Shown here: in pieces, positions 5,879-6,521 of the stretch
Layout of the letters: every line of letters starts with the position of its first letter
Position numbering within the stretch: the first letter of the stretch is position 1
NCBI GenBank assembly: GCA_018713505.1
Contig: DVOL01000107.1
Span: 1-6,521 of the forward strand
DNA length: 6,521 nt
From: Faeciplasma avium
GTDB taxonomy: Bacteria; Bacillota; Clostridia; Oscillospirales; Ruminococcaceae
Reading direction: 5' to 3'
The notes under the pieces: generated by a model
Seen by the model: only the letters and a program-made list of their open reading frames with translations
Databases searched by the model: none
What the model was told of the DNA's origin: nothing
Made by a program: the position numbers and the translations under genes

Positions 5879-6019
5879 AGAACGGCTTTCATCCCCGAAG
5901 CCACAGGTCTCACGGCTGTAAAAAACCGGCGTCTTAGACGGGTGCTCGTAAGACAGTAATTCTAAGTAATTACTATTTTACGGCATCTGTCTGACAAGGT
6001 TGGAAAACAAGCGAACATA
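5879..6019. other. Gene-free stretch holding the likely mobile-element junction
   Basis: No credible gene. It contains a 6-bp hairpin (5884-5889 with 5897-5902), the odd palindrome CGTCTTAGACG (5930-5940), then an abrupt A+T-rich patch where AGTAATT is repeated directly (5965-5971 and 5975-5981) and inversely. Base composition and structure differ on the two sides, so the boundary between host chromosome and inserted DNA most likely falls about 5940-6000. This is inference; no target duplication can be seen because the other end is absent. Confidence 0.4.
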
Positions 6020-6057
6020 CGGCATTCTGCTTCGGCTGAGTGCCGTTGTTTGTTTTT
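6020..6057 (+). terminator. UUCG-capped terminator hairpin
   Basis: CGGCATTCTGC (6020-6030) and GCTGAGTGCCG (6035-6045) pair over 11 positions with one mismatch around a TTCG tetraloop. The T-rich tract TTGTTTGTTTTT follows. It points rightward although no plus-strand gene lies between it and the GH43 terminator, so it may insulate the inserted element or end a short RNA. The outer repeat ACAAGGTT (5994-6001) / AACCTTGT (6068-6075) encloses it. Confidence 0.75.
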
Positions 6058-6117
6058 GGGGCGAAAAAACCTTGTTTTTATGCCCTGTATGGCAAGGATA
6101 GTGAAACGGGTGAAATA

Positions 6118-6190
6118 GCTGTTGTTTTCGTGGTAAAAACCATACGAAACAGCGAATCACGCCATAATGAACATCATTCGTTGTGGCGTG
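6118..6190 (+). repeat. Two consecutive hairpins in the leader of the small mobile-element gene
   Basis: First hairpin: GCTG, a TTGT bulge, TTTCGT and GG (6118-6133) pair with CC, an AT bulge, ACGAAA and CAGC (6140-6153) around TAAAAA. Second hairpin: CACGCCATAA (6158-6167) pairs with TTGTGGCGTG (6181-6190), ten pairs with one G-T, around a 13-base loop. A weaker CTGCA/TGCAG stem lies at about 6241-6258. No T-run follows the second hairpin. Possible roles are relaxase binding at a transfer origin or a small RNA; neither is proven. Confidence 0.5.
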
Positions 6191-6343
6191 TAAATCTTTA
6201 CAATTCCGCAAGCAATCCCATAAATCAGTTAAGTCGATAGCTGCACATTTCGATGCAGAGTGCGTCAACCGCCGCAAAAATCGCCTTATTGCCCTTGGTT
6301 CATAGAAAAGTTACACTTTAATGTGATAAATTCGGCTCACCTA

Positions 6344-6373
6344 TTGAAAAATGACACATCTTCGTGCTATAAT
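6344..6373 (+). promoter_or_regulatory. Strong extended -10 promoter of the small mobile-element gene
   Basis: -35 TTGAAA (6344-6349), an 18-base spacer, and -10 TATAAT (6368-6373) preceded by TGC, giving an extended -10. The start is near 6380, leaving a leader of about 32 bases. A GTG/CAC-rich patch (6374-6396) directly after could be an operator. Confidence 0.85.
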
Positions 6374-6411
6374 GTGCATACACACAATGGATGTGAATGG
6401 AGGTACGGCGG

Positions 6412-6521
6412 ATGAAAAAGCTATTGTCTTGTGCGTTCAATATGGATAGCGGCTGCGTGGAGATGAAGTTCAACGATGGCAGTATAATTTCCATTAACTG
6501 CACCGCCATGGAAAATGAAAT
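6412..6521 (+). CDS. Small protein resembling DUF6061 (partial, C-terminus outside window)
   Basis: The first 36 codons of a gene running off the right edge: MKKLLSCAFNMDSGCVEMKF, then NDGSIISINCTAMENE. GGAGG at 6399-6403 lies eight bases before the ATG, and a strong promoter precedes it, so it is a genuine start. The sequence reads as a short beta-hairpin opening and resembles the N-terminus of DUF6061 proteins, small cytoplasmic proteins of unknown function that I associate with conjugative elements of gut Firmicutes. That assignment rests on memory, not on a search. It is the main reason for reading the right end of the window as mobile DNA. Confidence 0.7.
   Translation, partial: MKKLLSCAFNMDSGCVEMKFNDGSIISINCTAMENE

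Larger units (their letters stand above)
5960..6521 (+). mobile_element. Putative left end of an integrative conjugative/mobilizable element (partial)
   Basis: From about 5960 the DNA becomes A+T richer and packed with inverted repeats, and it leads into a small gene resembling DUF6061, a family I associate with Clostridial conjugative elements near relaxase and YodL/DUF3849-type genes. The leader also looks familiar from such elements, though I cannot name one. No integrase, relaxase or terminal repeat is visible, so type and exact end are unknown. Confidence 0.45.

Noticed and set aside
6040..6240. 66-residue plus-strand reading frame starting with GTG
   Set aside because: The start lies inside the terminator stem, there is no ribosome site, and the frame runs through both large hairpins whose pairing explains the sequence better than coding.
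5978..6277. 99-residue minus-strand reading frame
   Set aside because: No ribosome site or promoter, His/Cys-rich low-likelihood composition, and it crosses all the hairpins of the element leader.
1..6521. CRISPR array, rRNA or complete insertion sequence
   Set aside because: No regularly spaced repeats, rRNA core sequences or transposase motifs were seen on either strand.

Overview
The window looks like a chromosomal segment of a gut or rumen Clostridia member, probably Oscillospiraceae/Ruminococcus-like. This is inferred from Gram-positive style promoters and Shine-Dalgarno sites, CCA-encoding tRNA genes, heavy ATA/AGG/CTT codon use, a plant-cell-wall GH43 lipoprotein and a processive-type glycolipid glycosyltransferase. 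No species call is possible from the sequence alone.

Layout. 1-353 (-): N-terminal part of an ABC exporter ATPase of the COG4586 type, cut by the window edge, behind a hairpin-rich leader. 632-718 (-): tRNA-Leu(CAG) with its own promoter and terminator. 938-1612 (+): membrane-anchored DUF1287 protein, ending at a bidirectional terminator shared with the convergent gene at 1660-2412 (-), an unrecognised protein with two membrane segments. 2534-2609 (-): tRNA-Ala(CGC) with a near-consensus promoter. 2688-3893 (-): a GT28/MGDG-synthase-like glycosyltransferase, transcribed from a perfect consensus promoter through a long, folded 5' UTR. 4258-5823 (+): a secreted GH43 lipoprotein with a C-terminal CBM6-like domain, divergent from the glycosyltransferase and closed by a strong terminator. 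Up to about 5880 this reads as ordinary core or metabolic chromosome. Most genes are single transcription units, and several concern the cell envelope (exporter, DUF1287, glycolipid synthesis, surface glycosidase).

From roughly 5960 to the right edge the character changes: more A+T, dense inverted repeats, a UUCG-capped terminator, a strong extended -10 promoter, and the first 36 codons of a small protein resembling the DUF6061 family of Clostridial conjugative elements. I read this as the left end of an integrated mobile element placed just behind the GH43 gene. The junction cannot be fixed without the other end or an empty site.

The least explained pieces are the folded 5' UTR of the glycosyltransferase (nested stems, GGTAAGAA repeated in two unpaired regions), the chain of hairpins at the start of the putative mobile element, and the leader with competing stems before the ABC gene. 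None was recognised as a known riboswitch or RNA class. No CRISPR array, rRNA or complete insertion sequence was seen.
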